A DNA stretch of 64,000 bases from the NCBI GenBank assembly GCA_031772625.1, contig CM062820.1:316294783-316358782 (forward strand), written 5' to 3'. The notes below the pieces were generated by a model. That model saw only the letters and a program-made list of their open reading frames with translations. It ran no database searches and was not told where the DNA came from. The translations under genes and the position numbers were made by a program. Position 1 is the stretch's first letter. Each line of letters begins with the position of its first letter. Source of the DNA: Pinus tabuliformis. Its lineage: Eukaryota > Streptophyta > Pinopsida > Pinales > Pinaceae. Shown in pieces: positions 36,203 to 50,006 of the stretch.

Positions 36203-37755
36203 TAATTCATGAAGAACATCAACTCAAAGACAACAAATTTATCCACAAGTTTTGAAGACAATGTCCCAAACAACTTAAGGATATCTTTATCAATAAAAAT
36301 AATTTTGAGGTTGTCATTTATAATTTTTCTTCGTAACACAATAAAGATTATCAATTCAATAGCTTTGAGATTATTATTGATATTTTTTTAAGATTATCAC
36401 AATTTTTTCGGGCTAAGAAGTTTGAACGAAGTGGAGTTTTAAATTCACAAATTCATCTCAGTTTTAGTAGTAGCCAATGTGGATCAGAGATGGATTCTCT
36501 ATAATATAAAATATTTTGTCATTATATTTTGGGTTCACCATTTCTTTGGTATTTCTACATAATCCCTAGGATAATTACTATTTTAATTTCTCCCTTTCCG
36601 ATTATAAAAATTATTTATTATTATTATTAATTAATTTTGTTTATAAATAATTTTTATTAATTAATTTTGTTTAAATAATTATATGTTTTATTTTCTAATA
36701 AAAATAAATTGTTTTTTTCTTTTACTTGCTTTGATATTGGGTGATGTCTACAAATAGTTTTATGTTTTATGTTTTTTTTTTCTTCCATGTAAGATGTTTG
36801 GGATATTTAGGATTTTTGTATAAAATCAAAAGGATGTAAATTATTTGTAGTAATAGTGTATATATAAACATGATAAATTATTGATCACCACATTTATTAT
36901 TATGATTGGTAAATATATTGAAGAGTTCTCTCCCTGGCCCTCACCCACCATAAAGATGGAGTAAGCAAAGTGGTGGGCTTGGTTGACCTTTAATGAGTGC
37001 TTTAATTAAGTCTTAAGGGAATTTTTTACAATTAAGAAATAAAAGAGAGATTTACAACTTAGTTAAAATACAAGAAAAACACAAAGTAAAAGGGGGAGAT
37101 AGAAGGAACATATCTAGATCAAATAAGAGTTGACAAATTCTTAAAACTAGTAAGAGTTAAGCCTCCTAAGATGCTCTAAAAGAACAACATTACAAGTTTC
37201 CTTTGTATGCACCCAAAATAATAATTGTCTAAAAAATAATGCTACTACATGCACACATACCAAATCTATCTAAAGAATATATGAAAAAATATTACCAATG
37301 AATAGATAAACTTAGCCCTAGTTGTGGGGTTTTGTCCTTGCAATAGAAGTGTTAGTAATCATCCTTAGAGAGGGTTTGGAAGGATACAAGAGAAACATGT
37401 AAGGGAAAATCCTAGATCCAACTAAACAAATGGTAACAAAAGGAAGGAGCCAAGCCAAATGTATAAGTCAACCAATGAGGGTTAATCACTATTGCGAGGC
37501 TTTGGTAGATACAACAATAGATCCAAATAACACAACTACTTTGTAGGAAAAAGAGAGATTGTATATACATATATATTGTTGAAGTAGCAACACTTTTTTC
37601 AATGAGAAAAAAAAGGAAGAATAGTCTAATGGTTTGTGGGGAATGGATGCAAATAGGACATACAACAAGAGGGTGGCATGCAAGTAATAAATAAAAAATG
37701 GTGGAAGATCATTTTCGGCCATCTCAACCTTTGAATGCACCAGTAATGGATATGA
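36203..37755. other. AT-rich intergenic sequence
   Basis: No gene, RNA or element recognised. Confidence 0.5.
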
Positions 37756-38541
37756 CACTATAAGGAAAATACCTTCTAGTGGAGGTTATAACAAAGGTTT
37801 TTAGTGTTAAAAAATTGGCAAAAATTGTCAACATATCATTCGCTAAAACATTCGTTTGTGATAGTGAATGTTTTAGTAGAGATTATAGCAGAACTTCATC
37901 ACAACTGAAAAAATTTGGGCAGCCAGAGGTTTTAGAGGATGTTTTTTTGTGGTGCATTTCATGGAACAAGTAACACTGATGCACTACATTTATAAACACA
38001 TCGGGCATCATACATAACTAAAAGCACCAAGGCATTGAATGCAAAGAAAACTAGTCCCTAAAATGCATACGCCCTCATGCTTTTATATCAAAAAAAACCC
38101 TAGGGCATTCTTTTAAGCAACAACACCAGGGAACGCAAAAAATAATTGCAGTCCCGGTGCTTTTGTTTAATATTGCAGCACCGATGCGTAGTTTTGTATA
38201 AACACACTCGTGCGTTAGTTATATAAAAGGACTAATGTTATTAATTTTAATAATGCACCGGGGTTGGAAATAATATTTTGTAGGACCGGGGTATTATTTC
38301 TATAAAAGCACTCGTGCATTAAGACTTACAATGCATCAGAGCATTAATTACAAACAATACGAGTGCTTGAACAACTAAACGCCTCGGTGTTGTCATTTTC
38401 TAGAAAGGCACCAGTTATGCAAAAAGAAGTCGTCATGGTGCTTTTATGTAACATAACACACCTATGCTTTTTTATGTTGTCGACGCACTAGGTTTTTGTA
38501 TGAGATTTTCTCTTTTTTGCAAACATCGAGCTATGATAGTG
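37756..38541. mobile_element. Probable CACTA (En/Spm) fragment or small non-autonomous element
   Basis: It begins CACTATAAGGAAAATACC, with TAGTGGAGGTTATAAC shortly after. This is the typical start of plant CACTA terminal repeats. Inside, 37980-38480 carries many short related words in both orientations (CACTCGTGC, GCACCGGGG, GCACCGATGC, ACGAGTGC), like subterminal transposase-binding arrays. A TAGTG at 38537-38541 could be the other end, but the terminal match is short and the flanking 3-mers (TGA and CAA) differ. The right boundary is uncertain and no transposase is seen. Confidence 0.45.
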
Positions 38542-38544
38542 CAA

Positions 38545-40945
38545 TTATTCTAATTTTTTAAATTCTTTATTCATCGAAAAATCGACATATATCTTATGAA
38601 AATATTCATGTAAATTAAAATTTGATTAGTGCATTTGTATATGATGTTTAGATTAATTTGTTATATTATCAGATTTCACATCTCTTCATTATAATATTTA
38701 ATCATCCATATATTTAATGAGTGGTGTAACATTTCACAGTGACATTGGATAACACAATAGACTAAATTAAAATGTATTTCATTATATATCAATAAGAGGC
38801 TCTTTGTCATACAAAATGGGATTGTTATTGGTGACCCCTTGTCTTTAAATTGGAACACTATGTCCATTACATTAAACAAAATGTCTGATTTTCACGAACA
38901 ATTATTTCAAAAAATATAATAGATTGCGTTGATATCCAAATAGGTCATCATTCTTCGCTGTAACTATTGTCAGTGCTCGAGCTACTTCCATGAGTTGGGT
39001 TATTTGGAGAAATGTTTTGTTGATTGCATTGATTGTTTTCGTCTTCTTGATCTTGTTCCATTTGTAAACATAAAAATAAGTGTAATGAGTGTATCTACAT
39101 TGGTGAGAATAATGAAAATCGAAATAAATATTATACATAAATGTAAATCGAATAACAATGTACTATAGCAAAAAGTGACTCATAAATTGTGCACATGGTT
39201 TCAAAACCAAGTCTCATGCCTTATTGCAACAAGTCTTATGCTCACATAGTTCCATCTATGTTTCCTACATGTTTTAAACCCCATGATAAATGATAGATTT
39301 AATATAAAGGATTTTTTTGTTCTATTAATTATAAAATCAGGGAAGTAAAAAAGCATAGATACTTACAATTTCAATAATTAATTTTTTATATGTCAACATA
39401 CACTCGCTGTTGGCATTGATGTGTGTTCCAATGTTGCACATGTGCGGTTAATTGTCATTGATGTCAACCTGGTTGCTTGGGTTTCAGGTGCGTTGGATAT
39501 GCATATGTATGGAGATGGTCCTTGGCATGTACCTTAACTTGGAGATGGTTCTTGGCATATATACTATCTTGTACTAGCTTGGATATGATGGTTGAGGAGT
39601 AGATGGCTCGTGGTTGGATGATGGTGTGTTGCAGTATCTTGGATGCCTTCCCATGATGATGGTCTTCATGATCATGCTGCTGCATACAGTTGATGATGCC
39701 TACTTTAGGATTTAGAATTGAGGAGCCTTGTTGGTTAGGACTCCATGATCTCCATGTCTTGTATTAGGTCTCCCATGTTGACATGTTATACATTGGGCTT
39801 CGAGAGGATCTACATGTGATTTCATATGCTTGAGATGGTTGTGTAGATGTTGGAGGATGTTTGACTAATATTGGAGTTGCACATTGATGGCATGGATGTT
39901 GCAGAGATGTTTAATGGCCGTGTTGCCTAGTTTTGGTGGTTGTTTGGCATCCTAGTCAACCTAGTTTGACTTGGGATAATGTTGGTGATGTTGCAGTGAT
40001 TTGCAGGAGTGTTGCAGAGGGTCCAGTGGCTTCCATAGAACCTACAAAGAATTGTCAAGCTCCAGGAGAGGTTTGAGTAGTTTCTGAGCTAGGGTTGGTT
40101 AGAAATTTTTTGGACATTTCTCTTGATTTTGAAGATTTTGTTACCTAAGGTAAAATATAGATTCTTTAAGGCATAAGTCTAGCTCAACAACATGGATCAA
40201 AGCCATTATAAGAATATCATATCATTTACATAAATAGAATCTAAATAGAGAAAGTAATACACTATTTTATAATAATTTGAAGACCCAATTAACATACTCC
40301 TAATTTCTCACACACACACATATATTATTTGGAAGTTTTCTAATTTTGGCGATAGGAATATGTATTTTGGAATTGGCTTCTAGAATTTTAATTTAATTTT
40401 CAATAATTATTAATTCGATCATAATGGTTTAACTTCCATAAAATATTCTTAGTAATATACACAAATCAAAGTTTGAATTTTATTTCCAAAGTAGTTATGT
40501 CTTTTTGGTTGAATTTGATTTTAAAAAATGTGATATGAACAAGTGTCATACGAAATGAGTTATGGTTTTTTAAGCATGTGGTATTTATAAGGCATGGTAT
40601 TGGCCCATGGTATTGTAACAAAGCCTATTTACATATTAAGAATATGCATGATAAAGTGAGGTTGAATCTCCATAGATGTTGATCATGAGTTGTTTTAAAT
40701 AATTTGTCAAGGATTTTGGTTATTTAATTAATTTATATAATGACAAATATCCGTTTATTTACAATTTATAGATAGAATTTAGTGTAATTATATAAATTAA
40801 ATGACTACTAAATGGTAATATACACCAATCTATAATAAATTTGAAAGCACTTACTTCGTTCTAAAATTCAAAAAAATCATAAAAAATAACTAAAATATAA
40901 CTTTATTTAAAATAATTATTTATTAAGAATTAATACATAAGTTAA
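38545..40945. other. AT-rich intergenic sequence
   Basis: A G/T-richer block at about 39405-40150 (starting TGTTGGCATTGATG) has LTR-like texture, but no second copy or target duplication supports it. No gene recognised. Confidence 0.4.
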
Positions 40946-40954
40946 CTATGTCTG

Positions 40955-41870
<916 letters not shown>

Positions 41871-42135
41871 ACTCTAATTACATTGATATCTCGATCCCCC
41901 AATCCTCCGATGTCCCTTTTTTTCCCATCCTCCGATAAATGACATTGACAATACTACGATATCCTCACATCTCTGATACTCCGATATCCTCATATTGCTG
42001 ATCTCCGATATTCCCAATTCTCTAATCTCCAATAAACTCCCCCTATTTATATCGAGATTTCCAATCAGTTGCCACTCTTTCCAACCCCCGATATCAAATC
42101 TTCGATACATGATCTCTGATATACCTTCCCACTTA
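41871..42135. repeat. Cluster of degenerate CCGATAT-type words
   Basis: TCTCGAT, CCTCCGAT, CTCCGATATCCTCA, TCTCCGATATTCC, CCCCGATATC, TTCGATAC and CTCTGATATACC recur irregularly every 10-30 bp. It looks like a decayed short-period satellite or a repeated protein-site array. Confidence 0.55.
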
Positions 42136-42491
42136 TATTTTTCAGTCGTTACATTATAATAACCTATCAAAGAGTGAGAATATTGCATGTTTCATTGATA
42201 CAACGATAAGGTTTCTCCGATATAATCCTATAATATGTTGGCATGTATGAAATCCCATGTGAATCCACGTTTTATCATTTAATGACCAAATGTAACGAAT
42301 TTATGATTTCAAAGTTCTACATGATTTCGTTAATGTGACTCGATATCACTAGATTTTGCTCATAAAAGACATAAATTGATATGAAATTGGTTATTCGCTC
42401 TAAGGAATTCTTCATTTAAGGAATTCTCCACTTATTCATATGTTTTCCTTTGCAAGCCAGTCCCAATAAGCAAAGCTCAGCATAAATTTAT

Positions 42492-43497
42492 ATGGAAACT
42501 AAACCCACGAAGAAACTCATTGTTCAACAACAACTAGTCGCTCCTTCACCTGAAGCTACCGAAATGCCTGCATTATTCTTAGACATAACCTTCACTCTTG
42601 ATGATGGAATCTCTTCTTGGGAAGTTATTTATAAACTCTTTGAAGATGAAGTACCCAGGGTGACAGAGAAAAAGCCACAACCGAGGATTCTGCTCCTATT
42701 TCTGAAACTACTTATAATGACATCACCAATTCATTCCTGCATAGGATTGCAGCCCGGCCCAACATCCTACCCTATACAGATATGGTTAAATTGGGTATCA
42801 TCCATTTGAATATTGTAGAAAGGAATTTCATAAATATGAGGAACACAGTTATTGGTTCATTCACTAGCAATGATTTGAGCAAGATATATCACCTAACGTC
42901 TCCCCATAAAAAATACGACAAGCACATTTTAGAGAAATTCATGAAAGAAAATGAGGATCAGTCAAAGGTCATCAAAGCATGGAGAATGGATCCCAACAAA
43001 CACAAGCATGAGGATAAGCGTATGTATATTATTGTTTCCACTGTCAGACCATTCTGTTATATAACTGCTATGATGTGTAGAATTTTTTGTTACCCTAATT
43101 TAGAAATTCTCATACCAGCAAGTACCCTTAATTGATGCTTCTTCAGATGGATATGTTATGGATTGGGGAACCATATTGTTTGATACTATAAGTACCCAAA
43201 TCCTAAATTATAGGAAAAATTGCACTTTTTCTGAGAACATTGTTCCCCCTTTCTATATGAGCACCTATATAATGGATGTTATCTGTTTCACCTCTGATTT
43301 TACATATATGGGATGGAAATGGACCATAGAAGACCCTACACTTCTCCATCTCTATCATAACATACCTTGGGAAGCCAAATACCAACCTCATCTCTATAAA
43401 ATTTTCCATGGAGTTATGTTGCCCATCCATGAAAGTGTCTTTAATGAGAGATCTCCTAGTCTTTCACCTGAATCCAACAATGGTTTATTATCAATTG
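42492..43497 (+). pseudogene. Retroelement accessory ORF of unknown family, left part (split by the chromovirus)
   Basis: The open frame from 42492 (METKPTKKL) shifts near 42670 into a second frame (NIVERNFINMRN, HILEKFMKENEDQ) and back at about 43138 (MDWGTILFDT, FMGW-like, LPIHESVFNERSPSLS). It stops at the chromovirus insertion. Removing the insert and one AATTG copy joins it in frame to GRWFGEEFFTYI at 51908. I do not recognise a named domain. Its length, decay and lack of introns suggest an extra ORF of a large LTR element. Upstream 42136-42491 holds no other gene. Confidence 0.55.
43493..43497. repeat. Chromovirus target-site duplication, left
   Basis: AATTG, identical to 51903-51907. 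Confidence 0.9.
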
Positions 43498-45397
43498 TGA
43501 TGGGGCCAGCCCACGTGGTCCCGCCGTTCCAAAGCTGAGGTGTAATGCACTTACGATCTGGAAAGTAATGTAATTGATTTGGTAATAAATGTTGTTTGAT
43601 TTTCAATCTCCTTGGGTTACGGCATGGGTACCTTGATGGTCTGCTGGGTGGACAACTGTCCCTTCTCGGGATTTTGGAAACCCGCCTCGGTTTGGGTTTT
43701 ACTCCGTCCGCGCTCCTTTGGTGGTCATTGTTACGTTGGTCTTTAGCTCTGCGAGCTCTTGGCGATTCTTTGTAACTACTGTAATTTCTCTGGTGAAATG
43801 TATGAACTCTGCCTTCCCGGTCGACAGTGTGGTGTGCGTTTGGTTGCGGTCGTGGTCTCTGTTGTTCCAAGTCTTGGCCTATATGCTATCGATTGTTTGG
43901 TGAAGCACTGGTAAGGTTTGAACTACGGTTCTGTTTACATGTGTTTTCACTGTCGTTGTAGTGTATATCCGGCTTTGATATTCGCCTCTGTGTATTCTGG
44001 TCACTGTCTGCTCGTATCTCACAAGGGTTTTTATCTATTCGAGAGCTGTAAGGTTAATGAGGACATCTACTTCAGCGTGGGTTCGTCGGCTTCCAATTTC
44101 GACAGGTCATGTGGCATGCTCTGCCCGTCCCTCTGCCAACTTAACCAGTAAGCTTCCGTTCCTTGCTAGATTTTATTTCTGCTATTTGTTTTGAGACTAA
44201 TGGCCCGGCTCCTCTGTGAGCAGGGGCTCGTCCGGGTGCGGAATTTACAACTACGGCTCGCCTATCAGGTAATGGCCCTTATTAAACTTCCTCAATAGCT
44301 TCTTCCCAATTCTCCGTTCTTGTTTTCGTTTGCTGTGGTTGGTGACTGACCCTTCCTCCGTTTGCCCTTATGAAGGTGGAGCTGTTCGTTGGTCCAAACA
44401 CTTGGACTCCCGGCCGCCCTGGATAGTATTCGGGTAGATTCGCCTTGTTGTTTTAACTGTGCTTGTTTGGGTTCTTGTATGGTCTGCTTGGTTTTCGTTG
44501 GCTCTGTGCCGCTATCTGCTGTTGGTTTCTTAGGTGCTAGGTTTTGTGGTAACCTCAGGAGATGGGCTCGAACTCTTTATTGAGGGCTTTTGTTTACAAC
44601 CGTGTCAGTTCCCATGTCTGCGAACTCGGTTGGTTTTGTAGTTATTTTGAACAGAGAATGTGAATGCTGATACAGACTTTTAATGACTATGTTCTATCCT
44701 ATGAATTTTATATGGAAATAAATCTGGAACCGCTCGTATGGTTTTGTTTGCATACCTGTTAAATGTGTATACGCCTGAACACTATGTCCGCGCGACCTGT
44801 GCTGGTCGTTGTGTCTCTTCGTTTGATTATTGGGCTTCTGTTCTGGTTCAGAGTTTGTAGTGAAACTGTTAACAATGTTTTTATACCATAAAGGAAAACA
44901 AAAGAACGCACAGCATTGAATTTCTTTTTACAATATTTGAGGACACTCGTGGAATTGTATGTGCACTAAAAATAATGGATATATTTCTTTCTGTTAATTA
45001 TCTTCTTCACTGGCCAACCCGTATTGGGCTTATTTTTCCTCCTTTTGTATCACTGTCCTCGAACAATTGGATAACTGTTGTTAGTTGTTTTGTTGTCAGT
45101 TACAATAGTTATTTTGTATTTGAAACTTATTCTTAACTAGCATGTTTTCCTTTGCTTGTATTTACAACAGTAATATAACTATTCGGAAATGAATGACTCT
45201 GACTAATTACTACTGTTCCTAATTAGAGCTCATTACATTATTCTTGGCATTTTTAACAGAAAAGTAAAATAAAAAACAATAAATAAAAATAAATACAGAC
45301 ATGTTGTCTGTCCAGTGAGTCGTGTTCTCTGTCCTTCTCAGAAACCATATTAACCTTCTTTCCGTCTTCGCCCTGTTAACCAGATGCTCATGTATCA
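43498..45397 (-). repeat. Chromovirus 3' LTR
   Basis: 1,900 bp, matching 50007-51902. It carries four extra bases in a T run near 44930 relative to the other copy. The gag-pol stop codon lies 8 bp inside its edge. Confidence 0.93.
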
Positions 45398-48300
45398 GGC
45401 TCCCGGGGTAAAAGAAATTCATGGCTCCGTTCCATGAGTTCCTCCACCGAATAACCAGCCTTCTGTATCTGCGCCGCGTCGAGCCATGAGCTGTCCTCCA
45501 TTGGACGGTCTCTCCATTTGACGAGGTAACGCAGATATTCCTTCCTGCGCGTCTTCTTGGCTACTTGGGTGCTGAGGATCCCTTCAATCTCATGGGATTT
45601 TACCGAAGGCAATTGTTTCTTCTAAGAACTGTCTTCAAATTGGGTGTCCCGTTTTGGCTGTACCACACTATCATCCTCTGTTTGGGCATTATATGGGAAC
45701 AGATCCGCCACATTGAAAATAGGTGATATTCCTATGTCAGGTGGCAGCTGAATCTTGTAAGCATTGGCTGAAAATTTACGTAGGATTTTGCAGGGACCAA
45801 TTTTCTTATATTTTAGCTTATTATATGTGCCCTTAGGAAACCGATCCCGGCGTAGATGCGCAAGGACCTCATCCCCAACATTAAAATGCACCTCTCGTCG
45901 CTTTGAGTCTGCTTGCTGCTTGTATTTATGTACATTGTCCTGCAACCATAGTTTGACTTTTTCATGTAGTTCGCTCATTGCTTCTGCAAAGTCTTCCCCA
46001 TCCGCGCTTCGCCGTTCCAGCTTTCCCAAATCTCGTAGTTCATGTATTCCCCGAGGATGCATGCCATACAAAATCTGAAATGGGCTAAGTCTGGTGCTAC
46101 GATTGGGCGAATCGTTATAAGCGAATTCTGCCTGGGCGAGAGCTCGATCCCATAATCGTGAATTTTCTCCAGTCAAACTCCGTAATAAATTTCCCAAGCT
46201 CCTGTTCACCACTTCCGTTTGTCCATCAGTCTGCGGATGGTACGCAGAGCTGAAGTTCAGTTGCGTGCCCAACTTTTTCCACAGGGTGCGCCAAAAGTGC
46301 CCTGTGAACTTTACATCCCTGTCGGAAATGATAGTTCTGGGTAAGCCATGTAATCTAACAACCTCCATGAAAAACAGGTGTGCCACATACGTGGCGTCAC
46401 TAGTTTTCCAGCAAGGGATAAAATGAGCCATTTTTGAAAATCTATCTACCACCACCATTACTGAATCATACCCCCACTGTGTCCTAGGCAATCCAAGAAC
46501 AAAGTCAATGCTGACCGAGTCCCATGGCCTGCTTGGAACAAGTAGTGGTGTGTAAAGTCCAGTATTCTGACTGTGTCCTTTTGACAGTTGGCAGACTTTA
46601 CACCTGTTTACATATCTCTGTACATCCCTGCTCATTTTAGGCTAATAATAGAAATGTCCAAGTTGCTCCAAAGTTTTGTTGATGCCAAAATGTCCCGCTA
46701 ATCCGCCGCTATGCTTTTCCCGTACAATATTCTCCCTCATTGAACAGTCCGAGATACATAATTGCCCACCTCTGAATAATAATCCTTCCTGTAAATTATA
46801 GTCTAACCACGGTCTTGCATTCCTTAATACGGGATTTTGGCAGGCTTCAAAAGCTTCCTTAAAATCCATGTCGGTTTGGTACAAGTCTTTCAAATGTTTG
46901 AATCCCAATACCTGTATGCTACTCTCCTGTAAGAGCAAGGCTCTTCTGCTCAAAGCATCTGCCACTTTGTTGGCTTGCCCGCTTATGTGTTTTAACACGA
47001 AAGTGAAACTCTGCAGGTATTCTACCCACTTGGTGTGCTTATGGTTTAACTTGTGCTGCTGCATTACGTATTGCAATGCCGAATTATCAGAAAACAAAAT
47101 GAATTCATTGCCCAGTAGGTAGTGCCTCCAATGTTTTAAAGCTTGGACCACTGCGTAAAATTCCTTGTCGTATGAGGAATATTTCTGCCGGCTCTCATTG
47201 AGTTTTTCACTGAAAAATGCCACTGGTCTATCGTCCTGACTGAGCACAGCACCAATAGCTGTTCCACTTGCGTCACACCGAACTTGAAAAAGTTTATTGA
47301 AATCGGGCAGCCTCAAGATTGGCCTCTCCGTGATCTTCCGCTTCAAAAGCTGAAAACTTTCTTCTGCCTTCTTGGTCCAACAAAAAGGCTGGTTGGCCTT
47401 TTTGATGGTCTCTAACATTGGTGCGCAGATTTCACTGAAATTTCTAATAAACTTTCGATAAAAACTTGTCAATCCATGGAAACTACGTACCTCAAATAAG
47501 CTCTTTGGTGACGGCCAATTTATAATTGCTGCAATCTTCTCGGGGTCCATTTTCAATTCATTTTCTGCAACTACAAACCCAAAATAGACCAGCGCCTTCT
47601 GCAGGAAAGTGCATTTCTTTAAGTTTATCAGCAGTTTGTTCTGCTGTAATTTCTCTAACACTTTTCAAACATGTTGAAGTTGCTCTCTTTATGTTCTGCT
47701 GAAAATTAAAATGTCATCAAGATAAACTATCACGAACTTGCCAATAAATTCCTTTAACATCTCATTCATTAGTCTCATAAAGGTACTAGGAGCGTTGCTC
47801 AATCCAAATGGCATGACCAGCCATTCGTACAGCCCTTCATTAGTTTTGAAAGCTGTTTTCCACTCATCTCCTTCCCTAATTCTGATATGATGATAACCAC
47901 TCTTCAGATCAATCTTTGTAAAATAAGTTGCTCCACTAAGACAGTCCATCATGTCGTCCATCCTGGGTAAGGGAAATCTATATCGAATCGTAATTTTATT
48001 AATGGCCCGCGAATCTGTACACATTCGCCATTCTCCACCCTTCTTAGGTGCAAGTACTGTTGGTACTGCACAAGGGCTCAAACTTTCTCTGATCAGTCCC
48101 TTATCCAACAACTCCTGCACTTGTTTACGAATTTCTTCATTGTCCTTCGGACTCATCCTATACGCTACCTTGTTTGGCAAGCTTGCTCCCGGTATAAAGT
48201 CAATGTGATGGCTAATACTCCTCTTGGGAGGCAACTTATCAGGTAAATCGTCAACCACAATGTCTTGGAATTCTTTCAACAACTCCTGGATTTCTACAGG

Positions 48301-49968
48301 CAGTTATGCTTTTTCTGTGTTCAGCAACATCGGTCTTGTCCTCCTTACAATTGCATAATTGACCTCATTTTCCTCGATCTTCTTCACAAACTGTTTCCCT
48401 CCAATTAACAATGTTTTTGTTCCACTTGGTTCTGCTGCATCCTCTTCCTTGATGGGTACAAGCATATGTTTGATCCCATCTTTCACAAATTTATAACAAT
48501 TTGTCTTTCCATCATGTGTCACCCTCTGGTCATACTGCCACGGTCTCCCAAGCAGTATATGGCACACGTCCATTGGCATAATATCGCAGACCACTGTGTC
48601 GTGATATTTACCAATGTGAAATTCTACCTCGCACTGTTCATCAACTAGTAACTGGTGGCCTTTCTGTAGCCACGACACCTTGTAAGGCGTGGGGTGTTTA
48701 AGCCGCTTCAAGCCCAGCTTCTCCACCATTTCGGTGGCAACCAAATTGTCTGTACTTCCGCTATCTATAATCAACTTACAACACTTTCCCTGTGATTTGC
48801 AAACTGTTCGAAACAACACTTTTCGCTGGGTCTGTTCAGCCATCTCTTTGGCTGGTTTCGACAGCACCTTGTTCAAAATTAGAGCTTCCCCCATTTCCGC
48901 CACGTTCTCTATCTCCCAAGGTTGTGCTTCAGCTTCCTCAAGCTGTGCAACAAATGCTCCCCTCTGGCCAACGTGTTTAGCTTCCGGGCATTCGAAGGAT
49001 CTGTGCCCCCACTTATGGCACCTGTAGCAATGGACATTAGTCCCTCTTCCGCGACCATTTCCTCTTCCCCGCTGATATGGCCGACCTCCTCTAGTTCTTT
49101 CTCCCTTCTCTGCTGTCCCTGAAGCTCTGGAACTGCTACCTTCTTCGCTGTTTGTGGCAGTTCTCCCTCTGTCGTAGGACTGTCCTCGTCCTCTGCCATT
49201 CCATCTCCCTCTCCTGTTGTTCTGCTTCCTGTTGATTTTCTCCTCAGCCTTTACAGCACTCTGAAAGGCTTCTTCAATATTTCGGGGAGAGAGAATACTA
49301 ATCTCGTCCAATATTTCCAATCTCAAGCCATTTACATACCTTGCTGTTTTTTCTGGAGTATCGTCCGTATAACCAGCACGTAAATTTACATGGTAAAACT
49401 CTTCTTTATACTCCTTTACAGTCATACCTTTCTGCCTTAAATTTTGCACTCGTCGGTAAAGCTCAACCTGGTAGTCTTTCGGCAAAAATCTGCCCTTCAG
49501 TTTTGCCACCATCCGTGGCCACCTTCTTATTGGCAACTTGTTCATTCATCTCCTGTCCGCTTGGACACTATCCCACCATAAGGCGGCGTGCCCTTTTAAT
49601 TTAGTTGCAGCAAATCTAACTCTTTTATCCTCACTGATTTCCTCATTTTCAAAATACTTGTCTAATTCGCTTATCCAATCCAGCAAGACATCTGCGGACA
49701 GACTGCCATCATAGTTGGGGATCTCTGGTTTGGGTTTACTACTGGCTAATAGAACTGATCGCAACAGCCTTAACTCTGGGGATTCTTCTTCTGACCCATC
49801 TGTAACAGTTGCTGCCTCATCTTCACTGTCATCCCCAAGTTCCGGGTCTCTTCGCCTACCTGCCTCTACTGCTTCCAAGCGAGCTGTAAGGATTCTCAAC
49901 TATTCTCTCAATCCTTCGTCTGCTACTCTGCGTGCACCTCTCCCACGTCCTCGTCTTTGTACTTCCAT
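45388..49968 (-). pseudogene. Chromovirus gag-pol polyprotein with seven in-frame stops
   Basis: The ATG at 49968 (MEVQRRGRGRGARR) starts one frame of 1,527 codons to TGA 45388. Order: retrotransposon gag domain (WWDSVQ, RRWPRM, LRQKGMTVKEYKEEF); Arg/Gly-rich stretch; zinc knuckle CYRCHKWGHRSFEC; protease IIDSGSTDNLV; reverse transcriptase ([27 protein letters not shown]); RNase H (RCDASGTAIGAVL, FSDNSALQYV, ADALSRR); integrase HHCC (HFGINKTL ... CKVCQL) and DDE core (SIDFVLGLP, SDRDVKFTG, HPQTDGQTEVVNR); GPY/F region (KKIGPCKIL); chromodomain (YLRYLVKWRDRPMEDSSW). Stops: 49900 TAG, 49546 TGA, 48304 TAA, 47689 TAA, 47665 TGA, 46642 TAG, 45622 TAG. The chromodomain would bind histone marks and guide integration. 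Confidence 0.95.
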
Positions 49969-49992
49969 CTTCCTCTACTTTCTCAAAGTGCT

Positions 49993-50004
49993 GCTCTGAT
50001 ACCA
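49993..50004 (-). other. Chromovirus primer-binding site (initiator Met tRNA)
   Basis: On the minus strand TGGTATCAGAGC lies two bases after the 5' LTR end, the exact complement expected for initiator tRNA-Met. Confidence 0.9.
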
Positions 50005-50006
50005 CT

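Noticed and set aside
37489..37758. 89-codon minus open stretch
   Set aside because: AT-rich composition with Leu/Ser/Tyr bias and no motif; it overlaps the candidate CACTA terminus.
39407..40150. TGTTGGCATTGATG... block as a solo LTR
   Set aside because: No matching terminus, target duplication or second copy was found in the window.
43718..44583. Short plus-strand frames in the chromovirus LTR (repeated near 50227-51092)
   Set aside because: They occur in both LTR copies because the DNA is repeated. No protein pattern is seen and LTRs are normally non-coding.
49546..49999. Plus-strand frames opposite chromovirus gag
   Set aside because: Shadow frames of the real minus-strand gag; Ser/Leu-rich artefact composition.
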